From positions 62,001 through 126,000 of the forward strand of contig JACRNC010000019.1 of the NCBI GenBank assembly GCA_016219375.1: a stretch of 64,000 bases of DNA, read 5' to 3'. The translations under genes and the position numbers were made by a program. Below, piece after piece: positions 19,016-27,599 of this stretch. The notes under the pieces are model-generated. The model did no database searches. It had not been told where the DNA came from and saw only the letters and a program-made list of their open reading frames with translations. Within the stretch, counting starts at the first letter, position 1. Every line of letters begins with the position of its first letter. This DNA is from Burkholderiales bacterium (GTDB lineage Bacteria; Pseudomonadota; Gammaproteobacteria; Burkholderiales; Burkholderiaceae_C).

Positions 19016-19220
19016 CGACCTGTCCGTGAACGCCTACCCGACCGACTGCGGCGGGTTCGTCTATGTCGGGGCACCGAAGTACCGCGTGCCGTCGGAACCC
19101 GATCTGGCCATGCTGTTCGAGGTGGCCGAGTCCGCCGGCGTGGCCTGGCTGATGTTCGACCGCGAGGCGGCGGTCATCGACGGGCTGCCCGTGTTCGACA
19201 GCACGGAGCCCGGACCATGA
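18912..19220 (+). CDS. DUF5983-like ICE hypothetical protein
   Basis: 102 residues starting MHTLPATGLRQQAEMLASL; small alpha/beta protein ending LFEVAESAGVAWLMFDREAAV. It resembles small proteins of the DUF5983 type that occur in conjugative islands; the family assignment is from memory. GAGGAAG precedes the start. Overlaps the next gene by four bases. Confidence 0.65.
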   Translation: MHTLPATGLRQQAEMLASLSLKHLSSATRNKLADDDLSVNAYPTDCGGFVYVGAPKYRVPSEPDLAMLFEVAESAGVAWLMFDREAAVIDGLPVFDSTEPGP

Positions 19221-19528
19221 GCCAGCACCTCGCGACGGCGACGCTCGACGAACACCCCGTCGAAATCGTGGCCGGCTTCGATCGACGCCTGGGGGACTAC
19301 TTTCTCCAGGTCATCGACGAGCGCAACGACATGCTCTACACCAGCCTGCAGGAGCCCCTGCTGGACTGGACGGACATCGGGACCCTGCGCGCCAAGGTCG
19401 CCGAACTCGGCCTTCGGCTGCCTGCGCAGTTGGTCGACGAGGTCGAGGGCGATGGCCGTCGACGCGCGGGCAACCGCATCGTCCGCCACCTGGCAGACGG
19501 GCCGCCAGTCACGCTGCTGGCGGGCTGA
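19217..19528 (+). CDS. ICE hypothetical protein
   Basis: 103 residues starting MSQHLATATLDEHPVEIVAG; soluble alpha/beta protein with no known motif. Translationally coupled (ATGA) to the preceding DUF5983-like gene and last in this + strand series. A strong bidirectional terminator follows. Confidence 0.65.
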   Translation: MSQHLATATLDEHPVEIVAGFDRRLGDYFLQVIDERNDMLYTSLQEPLLDWTDIGTLRAKVAELGLRLPAQLVDEVEGDGRRRAGNRIVRHLADGPPVTLLAG

Positions 19529-19549
19529 CGCTGCCCGCTGATCGACCTC

Positions 19550-19602
19550 GGCGCCGCGCGCCCATCCCGGCGGGGATGGGGCCGGCGCCCTTTCTCTTTC
19601 TG
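19550..19602. terminator. Strong terminator between convergent genes
   Basis: Outer stem GGCGCCG/CGGCGCC and inner stem CCCATCCC/GGGATGGG, followed on the + strand by CTTTCTCTTTCT. It sits between the stops of convergent genes and can serve both directions. Confidence 0.75.
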
Positions 19603-19612
19603 CCACACCGGG

Positions 19613-20434
19613 TCACGACTGCACCGCTCGTTCACGTTGACGCTGCCGAAGGCGCTTCACGTACGGCGCATCGACCGCCTCGTCCGGACCCAGGCCCAGA
19701 GCGCAGCTCAGCAAGCTGGCGACGCAGCGATCACTGAGTTCAAAGGAATGCGGCAGGAACCCGAAGTTCCGACTGCTCTGCTCGTCGATAGCGACGAAGA
19801 ACGCCCTGAACGTGTCCGCCAGGCTCGCACGCGGCCCTTCGGTCCCGGCCGCCGTGAGCGGATCGTGCGGAAGGGGAGCCGCTCGCGCCGCATCATCGGC
19901 AATGGCCTGAGCCACAGCGCTCAACGGCGGCCAGTACTTGAGATCGAACTGACCTGTCAGGGTTTCGAGCCTCGCCTTCACCCACTGTTCGTAGCTGTAG
20001 TTCCGTGCGGCAGCAGCGTGAATCGCATCCACCGGGTGGTAGAGCGTTTCACAAGAGAACCCGGAATGGTTCTTCAACTCGGTGCGCTCGTCCAGCAACT
20101 CGGCCAGGTGCGCCGCAACCCTTTCGATCTCCTGGTTGACCTCGACCAGCCTGGCCCTTCCTCTGCGAGCCTCCTGATTCGACTCAGGACTCCAGAACGC
20201 CGCCGTGCTCTGCACCAGATCGAAGAAGACCTTCAGGGCCGGCGGATGCTGGACGAGCTTGCCGTGGATCTCGGCATAGGCGTCCTCCAGCTCGAGGCCT
20301 CGTTCAAGCAGTCGGTCGATCACCCTGACTTCACTGGGCAGGATCGACTTCTCAGTCTTGTCGGCACGATCGGCCTTCAACAGCTGCTCGCAGGCGTGCC
20401 GGGCTTGCTTGGGCGTGGTCGGATGCGTCGTCAT
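19613..20434 (-). CDS. ICE hypothetical protein downstream of the SbcC-like gene
   Basis: 273 residues from the ATG at 20434, preceded by AGAGGA. Soluble and helical, with a charged coiled-coil-like stretch (RARLVEVNQEIERVAAHLAE, about 110-130). I do not recognise the family. It lies 148 bp beyond the displaced native 3' end of the SbcC-like gene, so before the island arrived it was probably the next gene of the same operon; the insertion may have cut it off from its promoter. Confidence 0.65.
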   Translation of the reverse strand: MTTHPTTPKQARHACEQLLKADRADKTEKSILPSEVRVIDRLLERGLELEDAYAEIHGKLVQHPPALKVFFDLVQSTAAFWSPESNQEARRGRARLVEVNQEIERVAAHLAELLDERTELKNHSGFSCETLYHPVDAIHAAAARNYSYEQWVKARLETLTGQFDLKYWPPLSAVAQAIADDAARAAPLPHDPLTAAGTEGPRASLADTFRAFFVAIDEQSSRNFGFLPHSFELSDRCVASLLSCALGLGPDEAVDAPYVKRLRQRQRERAVQS

Positions 20435-20581
20435 CGTGAATCCTCTTTCGATGTGCGAAAGAGTACTCGTGGCGCCGCGAGCCGTCGGTACCTGAATCCG
20501 TGAGTCGCGCTGGCGCTTCAGGTACCCGGCCGTGTTCACCAGAGATGCCGCAACCGCGCCATTCCGCCCACGTGCGCTGCT

Positions 20582-20853
20582 CTACTCGACCGACGAGGTT
20601 GAGTGCAACGCCGCCATCGCGTCCAGATCGATCACCGCATCCGCCATCGCCGTCAGCTCCGGCGTCTGCGACACGAAGAATTCCCGCGCGTAGCCACCCA
20701 GTTCCAGCACCCGCCGCTTCATCGCCATGAACATGCGCTTGCGCTCCGGGTCCAGCGGTCCGTCGGTCTCGTCGGAGAACAGGGTGTCGTAGCGCCGGCC
20801 GGTGTTCTGCGCCAGGTACAGCGCGACGGCCCTCACCAGGCACTCGTTGATCC
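20582..20853 (-). pseudogene. Displaced native 3' end of the SbcC-like ATPase gene
   Basis: The minus strand reads WINECLVRAVALYLAQNTGR and on to AVIDLDAMAALHSTSSVE with a stop: the C-terminal ATPase lobe after the SGGER signature, including the Walker B/D-loop LFSDETDGPLDP. It has no start of its own. Its exact missing front half ends SGGERVWI at about 40.79 kb on the same strand, 19.9 kb away. Joining the two at GATCC restores one continuous reading frame, showing that the island split this gene. Confidence 0.85.
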
Positions 20854-21276
20854 ACTATGCCGAGAACCCGGACATGCCGAGTCCGCGATCCGGCCGGCGT
20901 CCCCGCCCCTGCAACTGCGCCGCAGGTGCCTGCGAAGCGATGCGGCATAACACGTCGGGATTCGGGACGATGAGCCCAGACGCGCGCGGCGGCAAGAGCC
21001 TCAGCCTGATGAGCGGCGGTGAGCGAACTTTCATCGACGCCTGCCTGACGCGCGCGGTCGCCCTGTACTTGGCCCAGAACACCGGACGGCGATTCGACAC
21101 GCTGTTCTCCGACGAGGCCGATGGGCCGTTGGACCCAGAACACAAGCGCATGTTCATGGCCATGAAGCGCGAAGTCCTTCGGCTCGGCGGCTACCGGCAG
21201 GAGTTCTTCATCACCCAGACCCCGCACCTCGCAACGATGGCCGATGCAATCATCGACCTCGACGCCATGCAGGTCG
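20849..21276. repeat. Left terminal inverted repeat of the island
   Basis: About 428 bp, starting GATCCACTATGCCGAG and matching the complement of 40338-40766 with about 16 differences by eye. The outer part has two ATGCCGAG motifs 17 bp apart, likely recombinase-binding sites. The inner part encodes, reading into the island, the C-terminal lobe of an SbcC-like ATPase. Confidence 0.85.
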
Positions 21277-21323
21277 ATGCGCTTCGGGACGTTGCACTCG
21301 TCGCTGAAGAAGCCAGGATGTAG
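20940..21323 (+). pseudogene. Island-borne SbcC-like 3' module (left copy)
   Basis: Reads GGKSLSLMSGGERTFIDACL through LFSDEADGPLDP to IDLDAMQ and ends EARM. It holds the ABC signature, Walker B and D-loop but no N-terminal lobe. At this end there is no upstream ATPase gene in the same direction, so it is silent. It is about 96% like the right-end copy, which is in frame with the host gene. Confidence 0.75.
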
Positions 21324-21681
21324 AGCGAGCGGATCACGATCGCGGCGCGGGGTTCCTGATCGAATGGAAGGGTCGTTCGGTCGACACACCGCAAACGTCG
21401 GCACGTACCGCGTACCGCATTGGGCGCGATATCGACTCTACGAGGCGAACGTGCGCGATGTGCGCACAGGTGCCGTTCAACCGCGAGGGCTGTGCGTCTG
21501 TGGACGGCCAGCAGCCGTTGGGTGGTGCGTCCGGAAGCGGACGTGGATTACCCAGACCAGCTCATTGCATCAAAGCTCCGATCAATGGGCAGGTGGGCGG
21601 AGCGGGCGTCGGCGCCTAGCTGAAGGGTAATCGCGTGTCGCCGAGGGCTGAACCTTCGACATGCGAAGCGGGGCCGGGACG
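21324..21681. other. Non-coding stretch inside the left end
   Basis: No open frame with good coding character on either strand, no terminator, and no similarity by eye to the interior of the right end. Confidence 0.4.
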
Positions 21682-22614
21682 TTAGCGGGCAGCCCCAGTG
21701 GTCGCATCTGCCTGGGCGATGAACGCCAGCAACGCGGGCGTCGACTGCTTCTCACGATGCACAACCAGATGACATTGCCGAAGCTGCCGCGGCAATGTCG
21801 TGGAGACGCGGCACAGACGTCCAGCCTCCAGCGCATCGTTCACTACCCAGGCGGACAGGCAAGCCACCCCCAACCCTTCCTGAGCGGCACGCTGGATGGC
21901 CTCCGAACTGCCTAGCTCGATGCTGCGCCGGTAAGAACGCAGGTGGGGCAGCAAGCTCTGGTCGGTGGCCTCGCGCGTGCCAGAGCCCGTTTCGCGAACC
22001 AGCCAGACCGCCTCACGCAGCGTGCGCAGGGGAATGCGATCGCCCGCCCGGCTTGACTGGGCCAGCGCACTGTCGGGCGCAGCCACGACCACCATCTCGT
22101 CCTGCAGCCAGGGGGTGACCACCAGCTCCGGCTGGTGGCTGGGCCCCTCGATCAGCCCCACGTCGAGTTCGAAAGCGGTCACGGCATCGCAGATGGCGGC
22201 GGTGTTCCCGATAACGACCTTCGACCGCCAGGCGGCGGCGCTGCCGGGCTGCTGTGCCCCCATGAAGCCAGCGAGCAGCTTGGGCAACACGTAGTTGCCA
22301 ATCGTCGTGCTGGCGCCGATGCGCAGCGACTGCGCCTGCGCGCTGCCGTCGCGCGACATCTGCTCGATGCCTGCGGCGCCGTCGAGCAAAGCCAAAGCCC
22401 GCGGCAACAGCGCGCGGCCGTTGTCGTTCAACAGCAGGCGTTTGCCGGCGCGGTCGAACAGGCGCAGCGAAAGCAGGCGTTCCAGCTCGTTGACGGCCGA
22501 ACTGGTGGCCGATTGCGACAGCGCTATCTCAGCGCTGGCCGCCGTGGTGCTGCCGCTGCGCGCCACGGCGACAAAAATCTGCAGCTGACGCAGGGTGAGT
22601 CGAAGCACGTCCAC
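21682..22614 (-). CDS. LysR-family regulator, YeiE-like
   Basis: 310 residues: N-terminal winged HTH (about 6-64, RQLQIFVAVARSGSTTAASAEIALSQ region) and a substrate-binding domain (about 95-300). It is divergent from the YeiH-type exporter, the same arrangement as yeiE-yeiH in enterobacteria, where YeiE activates yeiH and has been linked to sulfite sensing. Sulfite or a related sulfur compound is therefore the likely ligand (inference from context). The 145-bp gap to the next gene would hold the shared control region. Confidence 0.85.
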   Translation of the reverse strand: MDVLRLTLRQLQIFVAVARSGSTTAASAEIALSQSATSSAVNELERLLSLRLFDRAGKRLLLNDNGRALLPRALALLDGAAGIEQMSRDGSAQAQSLRIGASTTIGNYVLPKLLAGFMGAQQPGSAAAWRSKVVIGNTAAICDAVTAFELDVGLIEGPSHQPELVVTPWLQDEMVVVAAPDSALAQSSRAGDRIPLRTLREAVWLVRETGSGTREATDQSLLPHLRSYRRSIELGSSEAIQRAAQEGLGVACLSAWVVNDALEAGRLCRVSTTLPRQLRQCHLVVHREKQSTPALLAFIAQADATTGAAR

Positions 22615-22759
22615 GGTGATTGCCGTTGTTATCGATTTCGCAGGTACATCTTAGTCATACAACCCGTTGGACGGGTTGATTGCCAAGCTCTAAATTTGCC
22701 TGGCCGCTCGATCACGGGGCGGCGGCCCGCCGCACCACCACCGGCATCTGGAGCCCGAC

Positions 22760-23026
22760 ATGCTGACCCTTGAACGAACAACCCCACGCCCCGCAGCACC
22801 CGGCCCGCTGGCCCCACAGGCACTGCATGCCCTTCAATGGGTTGCTGCCCGGCGGCCAGTGGCGGGCTTCATGGGGCCGGCCCGCGACGTGGCCCATGCC
22901 GTCTCGACCACCTTGGCCGCCGACAGCAGCATCGACCCGCAGGTGCTGCGCTGGATGCCGGTCGCAGTGCCGCTGGCGGCCGTGCTGCTGTGCGCCGGCA
23001 TCGCCTTGATCTGGGTGCTGGCGTGA
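22760..23026 (+). CDS. Small single-TM protein coupled to the YeiH exporter
   Basis: 88 residues. A soluble N-terminal part of about 60 residues precedes a C-terminal membrane helix (about 68-87, VAVPLAAVLLCAGIALIWVL). The stop overlaps the exporter start (ATGA), so the two are probably made together. It could be an accessory subunit; no family is recognised. Confidence 0.6.
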   Translation: MLTLERTTPRPAAPGPLAPQALHALQWVAARRPVAGFMGPARDVAHAVSTTLAADSSIDPQVLRWMPVAVPLAAVLLCAGIALIWVLA

Positions 23027-24156
23027 TGCACGCGCTGTCGACCTCACAAGCCAGCCCTGGCCCGGTAGCCCGCCGCCGCGCAGCCCAGTTGCGCTTGCAG
23101 TTCGCGGCACTGATGCCTGGCCTCGTGTTGAGCGGCGCTTTGGCCGGTGCGGGCATGGCGCTAGGCCGCATCGGCTGGCTGCAGGACCACGGCTTCAGTG
23201 CGCTGACGCTGGCCATCGTGCTGGGCATGATCGTCGGCAACACGGTCTATCCGTTGGTCCCGCGCCTGGCCGCGGCCAGCGGTGCCGGCGTCAACGTGTC
23301 CAAGCAGAACCTGCTGCGCCTGGGGGTCGTGCTGTACGGCCTGCGGCTGACGGTGCAGGACATCGGCCACGTCGGCATCGCCGGCGTCGCCATCGACGCG
23401 CTGGTGCTGGGCTCGACCTTCGCGCTGGCCTGCTTCATCGGCACGCGCTGGTTGGGCCTGGACCGCAAGACGGCGATGCTGATCGGCACCGGCAGCTCCA
23501 TCTGCGGCGCCGCCGCGGTGATGGCTGCCGAACCGGTGGTCAAGGCGCGCGCCGAGCAGGTAACGGTGGCGGTGGCCACGGTGGTGGTGTTCGGCACGCT
23601 GGCGATCTTCCTGTACCCGGCGCTGTTCGAGCTGAACCAGCACTGGGCGCTGATTCCGGGTGGCGCCAACGGCTTCGGCATCTATGCCGGCTCGACCATC
23701 CACGAGGTGGCCCAGGTGGTGGCCGCGGCGCGTTCGGTGGGCCCGGACGCGGCCAACTCGGCCGTCATCGCGAAGATGGTGCGGGTGATGATGCTGGCGC
23801 CGTTCCTGGTGATGTTGTCGGCCTGGCTGGCACGTGACGACAAACGCCACGCCCAGACTTCCGCCGCCACGGGCCACGCTCAAGGCAAGCTCGCCGTGCC
23901 CTGGTTCGCCTTCGGCTTCGTCGCGGTGGTGTTGTTCAACTCGCTGCAGTGGCTGCCGGCCTCGGTGGTGGCGGTGACGACCGAGATCGACACCGCTTTG
24001 TTGGCCATGGCCATGGCCGCACTCGGCCTGGCCACGCACATCGGTGCCATCCGCAAGGCCGGTGCCAAGCCGTTGCTGCTGGCGCTGATCCTGCTCGGCT
24101 GGCTCATCGTCGGCGGTGCCTTGATCAACCGCTGGGTGCCGGCCCTGCTGGGCTGA
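23026..24156 (+). CDS. YeiH-family putative sulfate/sulfite exporter
   Basis: 376 residues with about ten membrane helices. Family features include GNTVYPLVPRLAAASGAGVN, LLRLGVVLYGLRLT, GTGSSICGAAAVMA (about 162-175) and GSTIHEVAQVVAA. UPF0324/YeiH proteins are annotated as sulfate exporters and sit under YeiE control. With a sulfite dehydrogenase in the same island, export of sulfite or the sulfate formed from it is a coherent role (inference). Start chosen at the ATG overlapping the preceding stop. Confidence 0.88.
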   Translation: MHALSTSQASPGPVARRRAAQLRLQFAALMPGLVLSGALAGAGMALGRIGWLQDHGFSALTLAIVLGMIVGNTVYPLVPRLAAASGAGVNVSKQNLLRLGVVLYGLRLTVQDIGHVGIAGVAIDALVLGSTFALACFIGTRWLGLDRKTAMLIGTGSSICGAAAVMAAEPVVKARAEQVTVAVATVVVFGTLAIFLYPALFELNQHWALIPGGANGFGIYAGSTIHEVAQVVAAARSVGPDAANSAVIAKMVRVMMLAPFLVMLSAWLARDDKRHAQTSAATGHAQGKLAVPWFAFGFVAVVLFNSLQWLPASVVAVTTEIDTALLAMAMAALGLATHIGAIRKAGAKPLLLALILLGWLIVGGALINRWVPALLG

Positions 24157-24253
24157 AGCCTCGAATTCACGGCCCGACGGAATACGCCGCCGGCCGTCAA
24201 CGTCCACCAAAGCAAACCTGTTTCTCTTTTCATCCCTCGACGAAAGACATCCC

Positions 24254-25288
24254 ATGAATACCTTCTTCCGCACCACCGCGCTGGCCTTGTGCAGCACCTT
24301 GGTCCTGGTGGCGGCCAGCCTGCCCGCAGGCGCCGCCGAAGTCACCCCGGCCCGTATCACCTTCGACGGCCAGATCCGCAACAACTCGCTGGCGCTGAGC
24401 CCCGACGAGGCCACCGCCGTGGTGTCTTACAGCGAGCGCCCGGACGTCATCGTCTACGACCTGGCCACCGGTGCCGTGCGCGGTGTGCTGCGCGGCTACG
24501 TCACGCCGCGCAACATCGTGTTCGCGCCCGACGGCAAGAGCTTCTATGTCTCCGACAGCAGCCTGGGCACGGTGACGCGCCTGGACACCACCACGCTCAA
24601 GCCGCTGGCCACCGCGTCGACGCTGGCGGCCGGCCCCGGCGCCTTCGGCACCGCGCTCAGCAAGGACGGCAGCGCGCTGTATGTCAACAACCAGGCCAGC
24701 AGCACGGTGACGCGACTGGACACCGCCAGCGGGCAGGCCAAGGCCGTGATCACCGGCTTTGCGCAGCCGCGCCAGGGCGTGCGCCTGAGCCCGGACGGCG
24801 CGAAGCTCTACGTCACCAACTTCCTGGGCGACAAGGTGACCATCGTCGACACGCAGACCGACAAGATCGAGGGCGAGATCACCGGCTTCAACAAGATCCG
24901 CGCCATCTCCGTCACCGCCGACGGCAAGACCCTGTTTGCGGCCAACAGCGGCAGCAACGACATCGCGGTGGTGGACATCGCCGCGCGCCGCGTCACCGGC
25001 ACCGTGCCGGTGGGCCGCGACCCCTACGGCGCCGCGCTCACGCCCGACGGCCGCTTCGTCTACTCGGGCAACTTGGCCGACAACACGGTGTCGGTGATCG
25101 ACGTGGCCACGTTGAAGGTGGTCGCCACCATCGCCGGCTTCAAGCAGCCGCGCCAGGCCATCGTGTTCACGCGCGACGGCAAGACGGCCTACGTGCTGAA
25201 CGAGGACCTGAGCATCTCCAAGGTCGAGCGTGCCGGGCAGCGAATCGTCGCCACGGTGGCCGCTGCGCAGGCGGTGGCGGCGTACTGA
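24254..25288 (+). CDS. Secreted YVTN-type beta-propeller protein
   Basis: 344 residues: signal peptide (cleavage about SLPAGAA-27), then about seven blade repeats of about 42 residues with the recurrent pattern PDG-x(2)-LYVTN and VDxxTxK (for example SPDGAKLYVTNFLGDKVTIV). YncE-like propellers act in the periplasm as binding scaffolds; the ligand is unknown. Follows the exporter by 98 bp in the same direction. Confidence 0.88.
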   Translation: MNTFFRTTALALCSTLVLVAASLPAGAAEVTPARITFDGQIRNNSLALSPDEATAVVSYSERPDVIVYDLATGAVRGVLRGYVTPRNIVFAPDGKSFYVSDSSLGTVTRLDTTTLKPLATASTLAAGPGAFGTALSKDGSALYVNNQASSTVTRLDTASGQAKAVITGFAQPRQGVRLSPDGAKLYVTNFLGDKVTIVDTQTDKIEGEITGFNKIRAISVTADGKTLFAANSGSNDIAVVDIAARRVTGTVPVGRDPYGAALTPDGRFVYSGNLADNTVSVIDVATLKVVATIAGFKQPRQAIVFTRDGKTAYVLNEDLSISKVERAGQRIVATVAAAQAVAAY

Positions 25289-25388
25289 AAACCGGGAACT
25301 GTCAGAGAACCGGCGCACCGCACGACCGAGCCGGGGGCTTGCCGCTTCCGGTTCGCCCCGTTGTCGCCCCGCCCGCACAAAGGATCGA

Positions 25389-26360
25389 ATGAAAACTCTG
25401 GCCAACCCCTGCCGGCGCCGCTTGGCGGCACTTTGTCTGGCCATGTGCACGCTGCCCGCCGCGTTCGCAGCTCAGGCCCAGACGGCCGCCCCGCCGGCGC
25501 TGGAACTCGTGGTGCTGGGCTCGGGCGGCCCGGGTGCCACCGGCCGCGCGGGCTCGGCCTTCGTGGTGTTGGTGGATGGCGTGGCGCGTGTTTTCGTCGA
25601 CGCCGGCCCGGGATCTTTCGTGCGCCTGGGTGAAGCCAAGCTGGCGCTGGGTCGGGCCGACATCGTGCTGCTGACGCACCTTCATGTGGACCATGCCGGT
25701 GGACTGCCAGGCCTCTTCAAGGCCCGTGCGGTGTCCAACCGCGGGCCGGTCGATTTCAAGATCTTCGGGCCGGCAGGGCGGCGTGCGCTCGATGCCGACG
25801 ATGCCGACTTCCCGGCCACCAGCCGCTTCATCGACCTCTTGTTCGGCAAGCAGGGCGCCTTCGGCTACCTGAAGGACTTCTCGGCGCCGCTGCGCTTTCA
25901 AGTGAACGACATCGACGCACCCGCCACGGCGTCAGCCCTGCCCGAAGTGCACACGGTGTTCGATGAGGGCGGCCTGCGCATCAGCGCCGTGGCCGGCCAC
26001 CACCGCGACGCACCGGCGGTGGTCTACCGCATCGACCACGCCGGCAAGAGCATCACCTTCAGCGGCGACATCGACGCCAGCGGGCTGGCGGGTCTGCGGC
26101 GAATCGCCCAAGGCACCAGCCTGCTGGTCTTCAACAGCGTGGTGCTCGACCCACCCGGCTCGCCCGACGTGCTGTACACCTTGCACACGCCACCCAAGGC
26201 CATCGGCGAAGTGGCCGATGCGGTGCGCGCAGGCCAGCTGCTGCTGAGCCACCTGTCACCTGCGCTCGACGCGCAGCGTGATGCCGTCAAGGCGTCGATT
26301 GCCGCGCACTACGCCGGCGGGGTGGTGTTTGCGCAAGACGGTCAGCGGCTGGCGCCCTGA
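25389..26360 (+). CDS. Secreted metallo-beta-lactamase-fold hydrolase
   Basis: 323 residues with a signal peptide (about 1-28, ending TLPAAFAAQA). The zinc motif HLHVDH at 97-102 (HxHxDH), a later conserved His in VAGHHRDAPA and Asp in TFSGDIDAS complete a two-metal site. The layout is that of arylsulfatase/RNase Z-like MBL enzymes rather than class B beta-lactamases. The start has AAAGGA upstream; the export signal places it in the periplasm. Substrate unknown; the neighbourhood suggests sulfur or redox chemistry. Confidence 0.85.
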   Translation: MKTLANPCRRRLAALCLAMCTLPAAFAAQAQTAAPPALELVVLGSGGPGATGRAGSAFVVLVDGVARVFVDAGPGSFVRLGEAKLALGRADIVLLTHLHVDHAGGLPGLFKARAVSNRGPVDFKIFGPAGRRALDADDADFPATSRFIDLLFGKQGAFGYLKDFSAPLRFQVNDIDAPATASALPEVHTVFDEGGLRISAVAGHHRDAPAVVYRIDHAGKSITFSGDIDASGLAGLRRIAQGTSLLVFNSVVLDPPGSPDVLYTLHTPPKAIGEVADAVRAGQLLLSHLSPALDAQRDAVKASIAAHYAGGVVFAQDGQRLAP

Positions 26361-26791
26361 GGCGCGCAGCCGCCGGCGATAGTGCCGGTACCAGCCCCGA
26401 GTTCGACTCCCGTGCCCACCGACCCCACGAAGGCGATCACGCGAGCCATGCCGTCGGGCCACAGGAACACGGCGGCGTCGAACTTCACGCTCCGGCCGAC
26501 CGATGGACTGCCGCTCACGAAACCTTCGGTGCCGACACCGCGGTCCAGGCCCCGCAAGTAGAAGGCGCCCGCCGTGGTGCCGAGGGCGTCGGCAAAGGTG
26601 CCCGAGAAGCTGAAGGTGTCGCTGGCCGGGTCGTAGCCGGCGAACGCGCTCGCCACATCCACGTCGCCGTTCTGCGGACCGATGTACGTGGGCAGTAGGT
26701 CGCCAATGGGGTCGGTGATGCCTTGCGCCAGCGCACCGGTCGCGGCGGTGAACAAGCTGGCCAGCAGCAGGAAGGTCAGGGTTCGCTTCAT
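26342..26791 (-). CDS. Secreted hypothetical protein
   Basis: 149 residues with a clean signal peptide (MKRTLTFLLLASLFTAATGA, cleaved about residue 22) and a Gly/Asp-rich beta domain (DPIGDLLPTYIGPQNGDVDV onward). It resembles exported PEP-CTERM-type surface proteins in style but has no sorting tail. Opposite strand to its neighbours; its 3' end overlaps the MBL gene by 19 bp. Confidence 0.7.
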   Translation of the reverse strand: MKRTLTFLLLASLFTAATGALAQGITDPIGDLLPTYIGPQNGDVDVASAFAGYDPASDTFSFSGTFADALGTTAGAFYLRGLDRGVGTEGFVSGSPSVGRSVKFDAAVFLWPDGMARVIAFVGSVGTGVELGAGTGTIAGGCAPQGASR

Positions 26792-26972
26792 CGGAGCAAT
26801 TGGTGGAGCGTGTCGGGCGGGTCAACTGCCGATGGCGTGACAGAAAAAGTTTTTGCGTGGGCCGGAATAGACCGCCTGCCGGCGCCGTCTGCCCTTGTGT
26901 CGGGACCTCATGGACCCTTCATCCACCACCGACCACCCCTCACTTCACATCAAGCCTTCAACGGAGCCCTCC

Positions 26973-27437
26973 ATGTTCAAGACATTCGCCTTTGCTGCCA
27001 CTGCCCTGACGCTTGCCGCTGGCAGCGCCTTCGCCGCCCCTTCCGACGACGCCCGCACGCACTTCCAGGCCATCGCTTCGGGCGACACCCAGATCGTGAT
27101 GCGCGCCTACGCCGACCAGGCCCAGCTGAACTGGGTCGGCGGCCCGCTGGACGGCACCTACGCCACCACCGACGCCATCCGCGGCACCTGGGAAAAGTTC
27201 GGCAAGGCCGTCGGCCCGCTGAAGCTCACCATCGGCTCCATCGAAGAATCGGCCAACCCCAAGGGCTCGACGGTCTCCGCCAACGTCGTCTTCGAAGGCA
27301 AGATGCCCATCAAGGTGCGCTACGTGCTGACCTACCGCGAAGGCAAGATCGTCAGCGAAACGTGGCAGATCGACCCCAAGTTGAACGTCGCCCTGGCAGC
27401 CACGGCCGAAACCGCCGGCAAGACCGCGACCTACTGA
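26973..27437 (+). CDS. Secreted NTF2/SnoaL-like protein
   Basis: 154 residues: signal peptide to about residue 21 (GSAFA), then an NTF2-like cone fold of about 125 residues starting DDARTHFQAIASGDTQIVMR, typical of SnoaL/DUF4440-type proteins that bind small molecules or isomerise them. No catalytic set can be named. GGAG precedes the start. Confidence 0.75.
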   Translation: MFKTFAFAATALTLAAGSAFAAPSDDARTHFQAIASGDTQIVMRAYADQAQLNWVGGPLDGTYATTDAIRGTWEKFGKAVGPLKLTIGSIEESANPKGSTVSANVVFEGKMPIKVRYVLTYREGKIVSETWQIDPKLNVALAATAETAGKTATY

Positions 27438-27599
27438 TGCACCAGCGCCGCGCCGCACCGGGCCAGACCGGGGGCGGTGCGCACCTGCGTCGTTCGGGTT
27501 CATTCCCCGCAGTTGACAACGGAATACCCGCAAGCGCCCGTGCGTCGACCTGTTTGAAGTGGTTAACGCACTGCTCACCCATCCCCCCAGGAGCTCCCC

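Noticed and set aside
20802-20940. Possibility that the left SbcC-like fragment begins with its own ATG and is an independent gene
   Set aside because: The upstream part is island repeat sequence shared with the other end, and the N-terminal ATPase lobe is missing.
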